Below are positions 1 through 8,136 of a stretch of 64,000 bases of DNA, piece by piece. The position numbers and the translations under genes were made by a program. Source of the DNA: Rhodospirillaceae bacterium (GTDB lineage Bacteria > Pseudomonadota > Alphaproteobacteria > Rhodospirillales > UBA2165); contig CANIGJ010000008.1 of NCBI GenBank assembly GCA_947467145.1, positions 54,523-118,522 of the forward strand, in the 5' to 3' direction. Within the stretch, counting starts at the first letter, position 1, and every line of letters begins with the position of its first letter. The notes under the pieces were generated by a model. It was given only the letters and a program-made list of their open reading frames with translations, made no database searches and was not told the origin of the DNA.

Positions 1-2
1 TC

Positions 3-812
3 GTCCGCCTGTTCATGATCCAGCACGATTGTGGCCATCATTCGTTTTTCCGCGCACGCTGGCTCAACGATGCCGTCGGGCGCGTGATCAGCGTATTCAC
101 GCTGACGCCGTACGATCAGTGGCGCAACGCGCACGCTTATCATCATGCGACCTCGGGCGATCTCGACCGGCGCGGCATCGGCGATATCGATATGCTGACG
201 GTGAGCGAATATCGCGCCCTCGGCCGGCGCGGCCGCTTCCTCTATCGCCTCTATCGCAATCCGCTGGTGACCTTCGGCATCGGTCCGGCTTGGGTCTTCG
301 TCATCCGCCAGCGATTCCCGTTCCGCTCGCGGCCCGACGGCGCGCGCGGGCTAATCAGCGTCGTCGCGACCAATATCGCCATCGCCGCCGTACTGGCGCT
401 CGCCATGTATCTGGTTGGCGTCGCCGATATCCTCATGGTGCAGATTCCCGTCACCTTGATCGCGTCATCCATCGGCGTGTGGCTATTTTTCGTACAGCAT
501 CAATACGAGCGGACGTATTGGGAACATCACAAGGACTGGTCGTTCGAAGAAGCAGCACTGCGCGGCAGTTCCTATTACGCCCTACCCCGCGTGCTCCGCT
601 GGTTCACCGCCGACATCGGCACCCATCACATCCACCATCTGTGCAGCCGTATCCCGAATTACCGGCTGAACGAATGCTTGGCGGCGAACCCCAAGCTCGC
701 AGAGGTCGAACGCCTGACCTTCTGGCAGAGCATCAAATGCATCCGCCTCACGCTCTGGGATGAAGAAACCAAACGGCTGGTCGGCTTCCGTGAAGCGGCG
801 AAAGCCGCCTAG
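3..812 (+). CDS. Fatty acid desaturase (5' end outside window)
   Basis: Membrane di-iron desaturase that introduces a double bond into acyl chains of membrane lipids. The reading frame is already open at base 3, so the true start lies upstream and the first transmembrane part is missing. All three histidine boxes are visible: HDCGH close to the visible start, HAYHH about 35 residues later, and HHIHH near the C-terminus, with hydrophobic stretches between boxes two and three. The RRG-GDI-TLTV-EY pattern after box two is typical of the omega-6/delta-12 type. Family assignment is firm; regiospecificity is inference. Confidence 0.9.
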   Translation, partial: VRLFMIQHDCGHHSFFRARWLNDAVGRVISVFTLTPYDQWRNAHAYHHATSGDLDRRGIGDIDMLTVSEYRALGRRGRFLYRLYRNPLVTFGIGPAWVFVIRQRFPFRSRPDGARGLISVVATNIAIAAVLALAMYLVGVADILMVQIPVTLIASSIGVWLFFVQHQYERTYWEHHKDWSFEEAALRGSSYYALPRVLRWFTADIGTHHIHHLCSRIPNYRLNECLAANPKLAEVERLTFWQSIKCIRLTLWDEETKRLVGFREAAKAA

Positions 813-873
813 AGCCACGTTTGTCACCCATTCGATCCTAGACTTTTTTCATACGGTTGGTTCTTATCGGGCC

Positions 874-1434
874 ATGATTCGTACGATCGCCGTCCGTGCC
901 GCCCTCGTCGCCATAGCCGTTACGTTGGCGATGCCTGCGGGCGCGCAGACATCCGCCGCCCCGCCCCCCAGCGCACCGCCGGCGTTGCCGCAACTCGATC
1001 TCAACAAGATCTTCGATGCCATCGCGCGCACTTTGGCCGGGGCCATCCAACAAGCGCGCGACGAAGCCATCAAAGGCGGTGTGCAGCCGATCCCGCCCGC
1101 CATGCGCAAGCAACTCGCCACAGTCTTCCCGATCGAACTGCTCGACCGTGTGCGCTACCACGTCGGCAAGGAAGGCTCGCTCGCCATGTCGGCGTTCCAG
1201 TACGGCCATGTCCAGGCCGTGACACTGATCGACACCATTGTGTTCCGTAACGAAGCCGATGCGCTCAGCAGCGACGTACTATGGGCGCACGAACTGACGC
1301 ATGTGCGCCAATACGACCGTTGGGGGTTGGATGAATTCGCGCGCCGCTATGCCGGCGACCATAAGGCAGTCGAGGCCGAGGCCTACGGCTTCCAAGCCGA
1401 ATACGAAGCGCGCAAAAAAGGCGCGGCGCGCTGA
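874..1434 (+). CDS. Secreted HELTH-motif protein (DUF4157-like)
   Basis: About 186 residues. I chose the ATG at 874 because it is followed directly by a signal peptide (residues 1-25, ending AGAQ), while an in-frame upstream extension would overlap the desaturase gene. After a proline-rich linker comes a C-terminal domain with HELTH in the context WAHELTHVRQYDRWG and a conserved acidic patch (KAVEAEAY). This resembles DUF4157-type zinc-metallopeptidase folds that often lack proven proteolytic activity. Probably periplasmic. It lies 61 bases after the desaturase gene and converges on argC with 3 bases between stops. Function unknown beyond likely zinc binding. Confidence 0.75.
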   Translation: MIRTIAVRAALVAIAVTLAMPAGAQTSAAPPPSAPPALPQLDLNKIFDAIARTLAGAIQQARDEAIKGGVQPIPPAMRKQLATVFPIELLDRVRYHVGKEGSLAMSAFQYGHVQAVTLIDTIVFRNEADALSSDVLWAHELTHVRQYDRWGLDEFARRYAGDHKAVEAEAYGFQAEYEARKKGAAR

Positions 1435-1437
1435 GGC

Positions 1438-2382
1438 TTAGTTAAGCCCCAGCATCAGCTCCAGGTTCTGCACCGCCTGCCCCGAGGCACCCTTCCCGAG
1501 ATTGTCGAGGACCGCGCAGACCACGGCCTGTTCGCGCGCGTCATTGGCGAAGACGTGCAAGGTCAAGCCGTCGGTATCGTTCAGATCCTCGGCGTCGAGT
1601 TTGTCCTTATAGGCAGCAGCGTCTTTCAGGCTTGAGACCGTCACGCCCTTCGCGCCGCCCCGGCCCGCGTAATGATCGGCAAGTGCCGCATGGATGTCGG
1701 CGGACTTCGGCGCACCGGGCAGCGCCCACAGATGCAACGGCAAGGACACGATCATGCCTTGGGCAAAGCGGCCGACGCTCGGCACGAAAATCGGGCGATG
1801 GCCGAGGCCGCCGTGCTTTTCGATCTCGGGCACGTGTTTATGCTCAAGGCTCAGGCCGTAGAGATAAAAATTGCTGTCGGTGGCGTTGGCCGCCTGCGGA
1901 TTCTCGAACGCCGCGATCAGGCTCTTGCCGCCGCCGGAATAACCCGAGACCGCATTGAGGGTCACCGGATGGTTGGCCGGCAGCACGCCCGCGCTCACCA
2001 ACGGATGCAGGAACGACACCGCACCGCAGGCATAGCAGCCGGGGTTGGTCACACGCTGAGAGGCCGCGATCTCGGCGGGCCGTGTCGCGGTATGTTCCGG
2101 GAAGCCATAGGTCCAATCCGGGTTCACACGATAGGCGGTCGAGGCGTCGATGACGCGCGCGTTTTTATCTTCGATCATCGACACGGCTTCCTTCGCCGCA
2201 TCGTCCGGCAGGCAGAGGAGCGAGACGTCGGCGCTATTGAGCATGGCGGCGCGGCGTTGGGCGTCCTTGCGCTCGGCATCGCTCAAATGCAGCAGTTCGA
2301 TATCGCGCCGGCCCGCGAGGCGCGATTGGATCTGCAGGCCGGTGGTGCCGGCTTCGCCGTCGATGAAAACCTTTGCCGTCAT
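1438..2382 (-). CDS. argC: N-acetyl-gamma-glutamyl-phosphate reductase (type 2)
   Basis: Catalyses the NADPH-dependent reduction of N-acetylglutamyl phosphate to the semialdehyde in arginine biosynthesis, in the cytoplasm. The 314-residue protein has the N-terminal Rossmann start (KVFIDGEAGTTG) and the catalytic cysteine at about residue 116 in NPGCYACG; the length fits the short ArgC subgroup. The ATG at 2382 is preferred over an in-frame extension because the protein then begins at the Rossmann strand and the rpsI terminator lies just upstream. The order rplM-rpsI-argC is common in alphaproteobacteria. Confidence 0.95.
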   Translation of the reverse strand: MTAKVFIDGEAGTTGLQIQSRLAGRRDIELLHLSDAERKDAQRRAAMLNSADVSLLCLPDDAAKEAVSMIEDKNARVIDASTAYRVNPDWTYGFPEHTATRPAEIAASQRVTNPGCYACGAVSFLHPLVSAGVLPANHPVTLNAVSGYSGGGKSLIAAFENPQAANATDSNFYLYGLSLEHKHVPEIEKHGGLGHRPIFVPSVGRFAQGMIVSLPLHLWALPGAPKSADIHAALADHYAGRGGAKGVTVSSLKDAAAYKDKLDAEDLNDTDGLTLHVFANDAREQAVVCAVLDNLGKGASGQAVQNLELMLGLN

Positions 2383-2394
2383 GACAGGTACTCC

Positions 2395-2437
2395 CAAAAA
2401 GAAAACGGGCGTTCCCCCTAGAGGAAACGCCCGTTTC
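2395..2437 (-). terminator. Rho-independent terminator after rpsI
   Basis: An 11-12 bp inverted repeat (AAACGGGCGTT against AACGCCCGTTT, arms at about 2403-2415 and 2423-2436) lies between rpsI and argC. Read on the minus strand it is followed by a T-rich run (TTTTCTTTTT), the classical terminator layout for the rplM-rpsI transcript. argC starts only 12 bases further on, so it must use read-through or its own promoter inside this region. Confidence 0.85.
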
Positions 2438-2459
2438 ACATTGAGCTTGTTCCGAAGGG

Positions 2460-2966
2460 TTAGCGCTTGGAGAACTGGAAGCTACGACGGGCTTTCGCAC
2501 GGCCGTACTTCTTACGTTCAACCACACGCGAGTCGCGGGTCAAGAAGCCGCCCTTCTTGAGCGTCGGGCGCAGGCCCGGCTCATGATAGGTCAGCGCCTT
2601 CGAGATGCCGTGACGCACCGCGCCGGCCTGGCCCGAGAGCCCGCCGCCGACAACAGTGACCATCACGTCGTACTGATCGCGACGATTGATGGCAACGAAA
2701 GGCTGGTCGATCATCATGCGCAGAACGGGGCGCGCGAAATAGGTCGCGAGCGCACGGCCGTTGACGACGATCTTGCCGCTGCCGGCTTTGATCCAAACGC
2801 GAGCGACCGCGTTTTTGCGTTTGCCGGTGGCATAGGCGCGGCCCTGGGCATCAACCTTGGGTTCGCGCTGAATGGCGGCGGAGACGGCCTGAGCGGCAGT
2901 CGGCGATGCCGCCGAGGTGCCTTCCATGGATGCCTTGAGGTCTTCGAGAGACGAACGATCGGCCAC
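2460..2966 (-). CDS. rpsI: 30S ribosomal protein S9
   Basis: Small-subunit ribosomal protein contacting the tRNA in the P site through its C-terminal tail, which here ends RSFQFSKR. The S9 core (residues about 40-168) includes the [14 protein letters not shown] block and the [14 protein letters not shown] loop. The 168-residue length exceeds the 130 of E. coli because of an N-terminal extension rich in Ala/Ser, seen in many alphaproteobacteria. It begins 2 bases after rplM and shares its transcript. Confidence 0.98.
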   Translation of the reverse strand: MADRSSLEDLKASMEGTSAASPTAAQAVSAAIQREPKVDAQGRAYATGKRKNAVARVWIKAGSGKIVVNGRALATYFARPVLRMMIDQPFVAINRRDQYDVMVTVVGGGLSGQAGAVRHGISKALTYHEPGLRPTLKKGGFLTRDSRVVERKKYGRAKARRSFQFSKR

Positions 2967-2968
2967 GA

Positions 2969-3433
2969 TTAGGCGCTCCTCTTATTCATGCGATGGCGCG
3001 CGCCGAAATCAATCGCTTCGGGCGCCTGGCCGGCGTGGGGATGTTCGGCCCCTTTGTAGATGTGCAGCTTCTTCATCTGCGCGCGGCCGAGCGGGCTGCG
3101 CGTGATCATCCGCTCCACGGCCTTTTCGAGCACGCGCTCCGGATGCGGGCCGGCGAGCGTGGTGCCCGCGACGCGTTCCTTGATGCCGCCCGGATGACCG
3201 GTGTGGTAGTAGAATTTCTTGTCGGTGGCCTTCTTGCCCGTCAGCGCGATCTTCTCGCAATTGACGACAATGATATTGTCGCCGCAATCGATATGGGGCG
3301 TGAACAGGGTCTTGTGCTTGCCGCGCAAGCGCATCGCGATGAAGGTCGCGAGACGGCCGAGAACGATGTTCTCAGCGTCGATCACGTACCAGCCGCGCGT
3401 CACTTCCGACGGTTTCGCGGAATAGGTTTTCAT
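2969..3433 (-). CDS. rplM: 50S ribosomal protein L13
   Basis: Large-subunit ribosomal protein of 154 residues, full length. Recognisable blocks are [16 protein letters not shown] near the N-terminus, [18 protein letters not shown] in the middle and [13 protein letters not shown] before the C-terminal [17 protein letters not shown] segment. First gene of the rplM-rpsI operon, with a good sigma70-type promoter about 30 bases upstream. Confidence 0.98.
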   Translation of the reverse strand: MKTYSAKPSEVTRGWYVIDAENIVLGRLATFIAMRLRGKHKTLFTPHIDCGDNIIVVNCEKIALTGKKATDKKFYYHTGHPGGIKERVAGTTLAGPHPERVLEKAVERMITRSPLGRAQMKKLHIYKGAEHPHAGQAPEAIDFGARHRMNKRSA

Positions 3434-3460
3434 GACACTTCCTAATGTTGTGCGGGGCGG

Positions 3461-3488
3461 AGTATCGATAAATCCCAGGTAATGTCAA
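3461..3488 (-). promoter_or_regulatory. Promoter of rplM-rpsI
   Basis: On the minus strand a perfect TTGACA (-35; plus-strand tgtcaa at 3483-3488) is followed after 16 bp by GATACT (-10; plus-strand agtatc at 3461-3466), placing the start of transcription about 20 bases before the rplM ATG. The match is by eye and untested. Confidence 0.55.
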
Positions 3489-3517
3489 CGGTTCACGTGT
3501 GTGGTAAAATAATACCG

Positions 3518-5431
3518 TCATTCCACAATCAGGTGATCCGGTGCCAATTCCCGCCCTTTTCGCGCCCACATCAGGCGATAGGCCTGTTCCAAATCGCGGC
3601 TCATGCGCTGGGTATCGAAGAGCAGCCCGGCCCGCCGGTTGGCCTCGAGCTTGGCCTGCAGGGCCCCCAGGTACTGGGGATCGCGCGCCAGCCGCAGCGC
3701 TAGCGCCTCGTAGGCGGCCCAATCGCCCACGATCAGTTCCGGCAAACCCAACGCCGTCAGCAGGCTCGCCGCCACCCGCGCGGCATAGGCCTGCCCGGCG
3801 CAGGTCAGCACGGGCAAACCGGCCCACAGGGCATCGGCTGCGGTCGCATGTGCGTTATAGGGCAACGTATCCAAGAAAAGGTCCGCCACACGGTGACGCG
3901 CCAGATGCTCAGCCATCGGCAGGCGGTCGGCGAAGATCAATCGATCGGCGGCGATCCCCCGCGCCTCAGCCTCACGGCGCAGATTGGTCATCGTCGTCGC
4001 CTCGGCACGCCTGAGCCACAGCACGCTGCCCTCGACCTGACGCAAGAGCCGCATCCAGATGTCGAACAGATCGGGCGTGATCTTGTAGCTGTTGTTGAAA
4101 CAGCAAAAGACGAAGCCGGACGCGGGCAATCCCAGTTCGGTCCGCGTTGGCGTTGTCTCCGCGATCGCGCGTCCATCGTCATTCGGCAGATAGCTGCCCG
4201 GTAGATAGACGACCTTTTCGGAATAGAACGCGCGCGCATCTTCCGGGATCAAGGTTTCGTCGGCCAGGATGTAATCCATATAGTCGCTGCCGGTCGTGGC
4301 CGAGAAGCCGAGATAGCTGACCTGAATCGGTGCCGCCCGATTGGCGAAGATCCCGGTCCGGCCATATCGCGTGTATCCGGTCAGATCGACGGCGATATCG
4401 ATGCCGGCCTCGCGGGCCAGCCGCGCCGCATCGGCATCCGGCACATGCCCGACCTCGGTGACGGTGTCGAAGGCGGCCATGACGCGCCCGCGCGTCGCGC
4501 TCCGATCGTCGGGCCCGAAGGAGAAGCCGTGAATCTCGAACTGCGCGCGATCGTGGCGTTCGAAAATGCCCGCCATCAGATGCGCAACCGGGTGATCGCG
4601 AAAATCGGCCGAGAAATAACCGATGCGGATCTTGTCGCGCGCCGGCACCGCGCCATGGGACCAGCCACCGACGGATGGGATCAGCTTTGCTTCGATTTCG
4701 GCGGCCTGGCGCTGCACCGGCAGCGCATCGGTCAGCGACAGCACGGGCAAGGTGCGGCTGACCTTTTCGCCGCGTCCGATCTTTTCAATGATAGCCGCCG
4801 CGCTCGTCTTGAAATCCGACCAGTCGCAGATGCGCATCTTGGAATTCAGGACATTGCCCGCCAGGAACTGCAGACCGGGCTTCAGCGCCAGCGCGCGATT
4901 GAAACTAATCAGCGCGTCCTCGTAACGTCGCAAATCTTGCAACACCGACGCGCGATTGGCATGGGCTTCGACATAGTCGCGCTTCAAGGCGATCGCTTTG
5001 TCGTAACTCGCCAGCGCGTCTTCAAACCGGCCAAGCTTTTTCAGCACCGCGCCCCGGTTGCCGTGCGCTTCGGCGTAATCCGGCTTCAGTGCAATTGCCG
5101 CATCATAGACCGCCAGCGCTTCGGCCGACCGGTTGAGCGATTGCAAGGCGGCGCCGAGATTGTTGTGTGCGCCGATATCGCGCGGGTTTAACTTGATCGC
5201 CGTGCTGATCGTCTCGACCGCGCGGGACAAACGTCCCGTCTGGATGGCGATCACGCCGAGCAAATGCCAGGCCTCAGCGGCGGCTGGGTTGGACTTCACC
5301 AGGCCGGCGCACAGCGCCTCGGCCTCGCTCAATTTCCCCTGCTGGTAAAGCAACACGGCCGATTGGAGTGTTTTCTGAGGGATCAAGGCACTGTTTCTTT
5401 TTTGGTCGCATCCAGCATGGCGAGTTGCCAT
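3518..5431 (-). CDS. TPR / SPINDLY-type O-linked glycosyltransferase (GT41)
   Basis: 637 residues. The N-terminal third (about 15-190) is a run of TPR units with the usual alanine/asparagine spacing (AAEAWHLLGVIAIQTGR, IGAHNNLGAALQSLNR and so on). The C-terminal half is a GT41 catalytic region homologous to eukaryotic O-GlcNAc transferase and SPINDLY: IRIGYFSADFRDHP, the YLGFSATTGSDYMDYILAD block, FCCFNNSYKITP and DLFLDTLPYNAHATAADALWAGLPVLT are visible. Bacterial members are thought to glycosylate proteins or surface polymers using a nucleotide sugar; the acceptor here cannot be read from sequence. Divergent from the enoyl-CoA hydratase operon with only 56 bases between the starts. Confidence 0.88.
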   Translation of the reverse strand: MATRHAGCDQKRNSALIPQKTLQSAVLLYQQGKLSEAEALCAGLVKSNPAAAEAWHLLGVIAIQTGRLSRAVETISTAIKLNPRDIGAHNNLGAALQSLNRSAEALAVYDAAIALKPDYAEAHGNRGAVLKKLGRFEDALASYDKAIALKRDYVEAHANRASVLQDLRRYEDALISFNRALALKPGLQFLAGNVLNSKMRICDWSDFKTSAAAIIEKIGRGEKVSRTLPVLSLTDALPVQRQAAEIEAKLIPSVGGWSHGAVPARDKIRIGYFSADFRDHPVAHLMAGIFERHDRAQFEIHGFSFGPDDRSATRGRVMAAFDTVTEVGHVPDADAARLAREAGIDIAVDLTGYTRYGRTGIFANRAAPIQVSYLGFSATTGSDYMDYILADETLIPEDARAFYSEKVVYLPGSYLPNDDGRAIAETTPTRTELGLPASGFVFCCFNNSYKITPDLFDIWMRLLRQVEGSVLWLRRAEATTMTNLRREAEARGIAADRLIFADRLPMAEHLARHRVADLFLDTLPYNAHATAADALWAGLPVLTCAGQAYAARVAASLLTALGLPELIVGDWAAYEALALRLARDPQYLGALQAKLEANRRAGLLFDTQRMSRDLEQAYRLMWARKGRELAPDHLIVE

Positions 5432-5487
5432 AAATCCTACAAGATTTTAGCTTCTATAGTCAGAACCGCACAGCTTGCAGGATCAAA

Positions 5488-6303
5488 GTGACCACCTCGG
5501 CCGAAACATTGGCAGCCAACGAGCCCATCCTGCTGCGTCAGGACAGTGACGCGGGAATCACGACCCTGACCCTGAACCGGCCCGACAAGCGCAATGCGTT
5601 GTCGTCCGAACTGATCGCCGAGTTGGACCGCACCCTGGAGGCTATCGCCCATGACCTGACCGTCAAAGTGGTGATCCTGGCCGGCGCCGGGCCCGTCTTT
5701 TCATCCGGGCATGATCTCAAGGAACTCAAGGCGATCTCCGATACCGCAGCGATGAACGAGCTTTTTGCCGCCTGCTCGCGCATGATGATGCGCATCAAGC
5801 AGTTGCCGCAACCGGTCATCGCCCGCGTGCACGGCATCGCCACTGCCGCCGGCTGTCAGCTCGTGGCGTCCTGCGATCTCGCCATCGCGGCCGATACGGC
5901 GAAGTTCGGTACTCCGGGCGTGAACATCGGGCTGTTCTGCACCACGCCGGCCGTCGCCATCGCGCGCACGATCGGGGCCAAGCACGCGATGGAGATGCTG
6001 CTGCTGGGCGAGGCCATCGACGCCGAAACCGCCTATCGCTTCGGCCTGGTCAATCGCGTCACACCGTCCTCGGCGCTCGATTATGTCGTCATGGAATTCG
6101 CCGAGGCGATTGCGAGCAAATCGAGCGAGACGATTGCCATCGGCAAGGCGACCTTCCAGAAGCAGCTCGAGATGGACATGGAGCAGGCCTATACCTTTGC
6201 GAGCGAAGTGATGGCCCGCAACATGATGGAACATGATGCACAGGAAGGCATCGATGCTTTCCTCGGCAAGCGCACGCCCGCATGGCGCGGACGTCAGGAG
6301 TAG
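5488..6303 (+). CDS. Enoyl-CoA hydratase/isomerase family protein (ECHDC3-like)
   Basis: Crotonase-fold protein of 271 residues starting with GTG, preceded by a weak AGGA at 5479-5482. The oxyanion-hole strands are present (FSSGHDLKEL near residue 75 and GIATAAGCQLVASCDLAIA near 120), together with TPGVNIGLFCTTP, a block typical of the ECHDC3-like subgroup. The classical hydratase glutamates are not obvious, so hydratase activity should not be assumed. First gene of an operon with a CoA-binding protein and a sulfhydrylase. Confidence 0.88.
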   Translation: MTTSAETLAANEPILLRQDSDAGITTLTLNRPDKRNALSSELIAELDRTLEAIAHDLTVKVVILAGAGPVFSSGHDLKELKAISDTAAMNELFAACSRMMMRIKQLPQPVIARVHGIATAAGCQLVASCDLAIAADTAKFGTPGVNIGLFCTTPAVAIARTIGAKHAMEMLLLGEAIDAETAYRFGLVNRVTPSSALDYVVMEFAEAIASKSSETIAIGKATFQKQLEMDMEQAYTFASEVMARNMMEHDAQEGIDAFLGKRTPAWRGRQE

Positions 6304-6308
6304 CGACG

Positions 6309-6806
6309 ATGGCGGAACTTTCCTACACGGACGCCTACATCGCCGACATCCTCGGCTCGGTCGCGACCATCGCCATGGTCGGCGCGTCGCCCGATTGGGT
6401 GCGCCCGAGCTATTTCGCGATGAAATATCTCCAATCCAAAGGCTTCCGTGTGATCCCGGTCAATCCGCGCGCCGCCGGCACGCAGATTCTGGGTGAGACA
6501 ACCTATGCCGATCTCGCCGCCGTGCCGCACCAATTCCAGATGGTCGATATCTTCCGCAATTCCGAAGCGGCCGGACCGATCGTCGACGAGGCCATCGCGC
6601 TCGCCCAGGACAAGGGCATCGACGTGATCTGGATGCAGCTGGGCGTGCGTAATGACGAGGCGGCCGCCCGCGCCGAGAAAGCCGGATTGAAAGTCGTGAT
6701 GAATCGCTGCCCCAAGATCGAGTATGGCCGCCTGTTCGGTGAGCTGTCCTGGTCGGGCGTGAACACCAAAATTATTTCGGCCAAGCGCCAGAGGCTGCGT
6801 CGCTGA
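6309..6806 (+). CDS. CoA-binding domain protein (YccU-like)
   Basis: A single Rossmann-type CoA_binding domain of 165 residues: IAMVGASPDWVRPSYF near the N-terminus for nucleotide binding, FRVIPVNP, and a closing VVMNRCPKIEYGRL. The ATG at 6309 is chosen over an earlier in-frame one because it carries AGGAG at 6296-6300. It starts 5 bases after the enoyl-CoA hydratase gene and ends 1 base before the metY-like gene. Proteins of this family resemble the nucleotide-binding half of succinyl-CoA synthetase alpha but have no established reaction. Confidence 0.9.
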   Translation: MAELSYTDAYIADILGSVATIAMVGASPDWVRPSYFAMKYLQSKGFRVIPVNPRAAGTQILGETTYADLAAVPHQFQMVDIFRNSEAAGPIVDEAIALAQDKGIDVIWMQLGVRNDEAAARAEKAGLKVVMNRCPKIEYGRLFGELSWSGVNTKIISAKRQRLRR

Positions 6807-6807
6807 T

Positions 6808-8109
6808 ATGACTGACGATAAAAAAGACAAAGAATTCGGTTTCGCGACGCGTGCGATCCATGCCGGCTCGCGGCCCGAGCCGCTGACCGGTGCGCGCAAC
6901 ACGCCGATCTATCAGACCACGTCCTATGTGTTCGAAGATACCGATCACGCGGCCGACCTGTTCAACCTGTCGCGCTTCGGCTTCATCTATTCGCGCCTGA
7001 CCAATCCGACCGTATCTGTGCTGGAAGAGCGCTGCGCCGCCCTGGAAAACGGCCGCGCCGCCGTTGCCGCCGCCTCCGGCCATGCCGCGCAATTCCTGAC
7101 CTTCTTTACGCTGCTGGAACCCGGCGACGAGTTTTTGGCATCGCGTAACCTTTACGGCGGCTCGATGACGCAGTTCGGCCTATCGTTCAAACGCCTCGGC
7201 TGGACCTGCCATTTCGTCGATCCGACGGACCCCGAAAATTTCCGCAAAGCGCTGACGCCCAAGTGCAAGGGCATCTTCATTGAGACCTTGGCCAATCCGG
7301 GCGGCATCGTGCTCGACGTCGAAAAGATCGCCGCCGTCGCGCGCGACGCACAGATCCCGCTGATCGTCGACAACACGATGGCGTCGCCCTATCTGCACAA
7401 CCCGATCGAATGGGGTGCCGATATCGTCATCCATTCCACGACCAAATTCCTGTCGGGCCACGGCACATCGATGGGCGGCGTGGTGATCGAGTCCGGCAAA
7501 TTCGATTGGTTCAAGGCGGGCAAGTTTCCGACAATGACCCAGCCGGACCCCGCCTATCACGGCCTCACTTTCTACGAGACGTTCGGCGATTTCGGCTTCA
7601 CAACCAAGGCGCGCGCGGTGGCGTTGCGCGATTTCGGCCCTTCCATGGCACCGATGAACGCGTTCCTCACCATCACCGGGATCGAGACACTACCGCTGCG
7701 CATGGAACGCCACGTCGCCAACGCGCAAGCCGTCGCCAAGTTCCTCGCTGGCCATCCCAAGGTCGAATGGGTCAGCTATGCCGGGCTGCCGTCCAGCCCG
7801 TATCATGATCTCGCGAAGAAATATCTGCCCAAAGGCCCCGGCTCGGTCTTCACCTTCGGCGTGAAAGGCGGCTTCGATGTCGGCCGACGCATGGTCGAAG
7901 GGATGGAGCTGTTCTCGCATCTCGCCAATATCGGCGACACGCGCAGCCTGATCCTGCACCCCGCCTCCACCACGCATCGTCAATTGAGCGAAGAGCAGCG
8001 CGTCGCGTCGGGCGCGGGGCCGGACGTGATCCGTCTGTCCATCGGATTGGAGAGCATCGAGGATATTCTGGAAGACCTCGATCGCGGCCTGTCGCGAGCG
8101 ACAAAATAA
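6808..8109 (+). CDS. metY: O-acetylhomoserine aminocarboxypropyltransferase (sulfhydrylase)
   Basis: Cytoplasmic PLP enzyme that makes homocysteine from O-acetyl- or O-succinylhomoserine and sulfide. The 433-residue length fits the MetY branch of the Cys/Met metabolism family. Visible marks are RNTPIYQTTSYVF, SRLTNPT, IVDNTMASPYLHNPIEWGAD, the PLP lysine K213 in HSTTKFLSGHGTSMGG, and the C-terminal SIGLESIEDILEDL. Third gene of an operon with almost no spacing. Use of O-acetyl rather than O-succinyl substrate is family inference. Confidence 0.93.
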   Translation: MTDDKKDKEFGFATRAIHAGSRPEPLTGARNTPIYQTTSYVFEDTDHAADLFNLSRFGFIYSRLTNPTVSVLEERCAALENGRAAVAAASGHAAQFLTFFTLLEPGDEFLASRNLYGGSMTQFGLSFKRLGWTCHFVDPTDPENFRKALTPKCKGIFIETLANPGGIVLDVEKIAAVARDAQIPLIVDNTMASPYLHNPIEWGADIVIHSTTKFLSGHGTSMGGVVIESGKFDWFKAGKFPTMTQPDPAYHGLTFYETFGDFGFTTKARAVALRDFGPSMAPMNAFLTITGIETLPLRMERHVANAQAVAKFLAGHPKVEWVSYAGLPSSPYHDLAKKYLPKGPGSVFTFGVKGGFDVGRRMVEGMELFSHLANIGDTRSLILHPASTTHRQLSEEQRVASGAGPDVIRLSIGLESIEDILEDLDRGLSRATK

Positions 8110-8136
8110 TTTAAGTGGCGCGAGCCAACAAATAAC

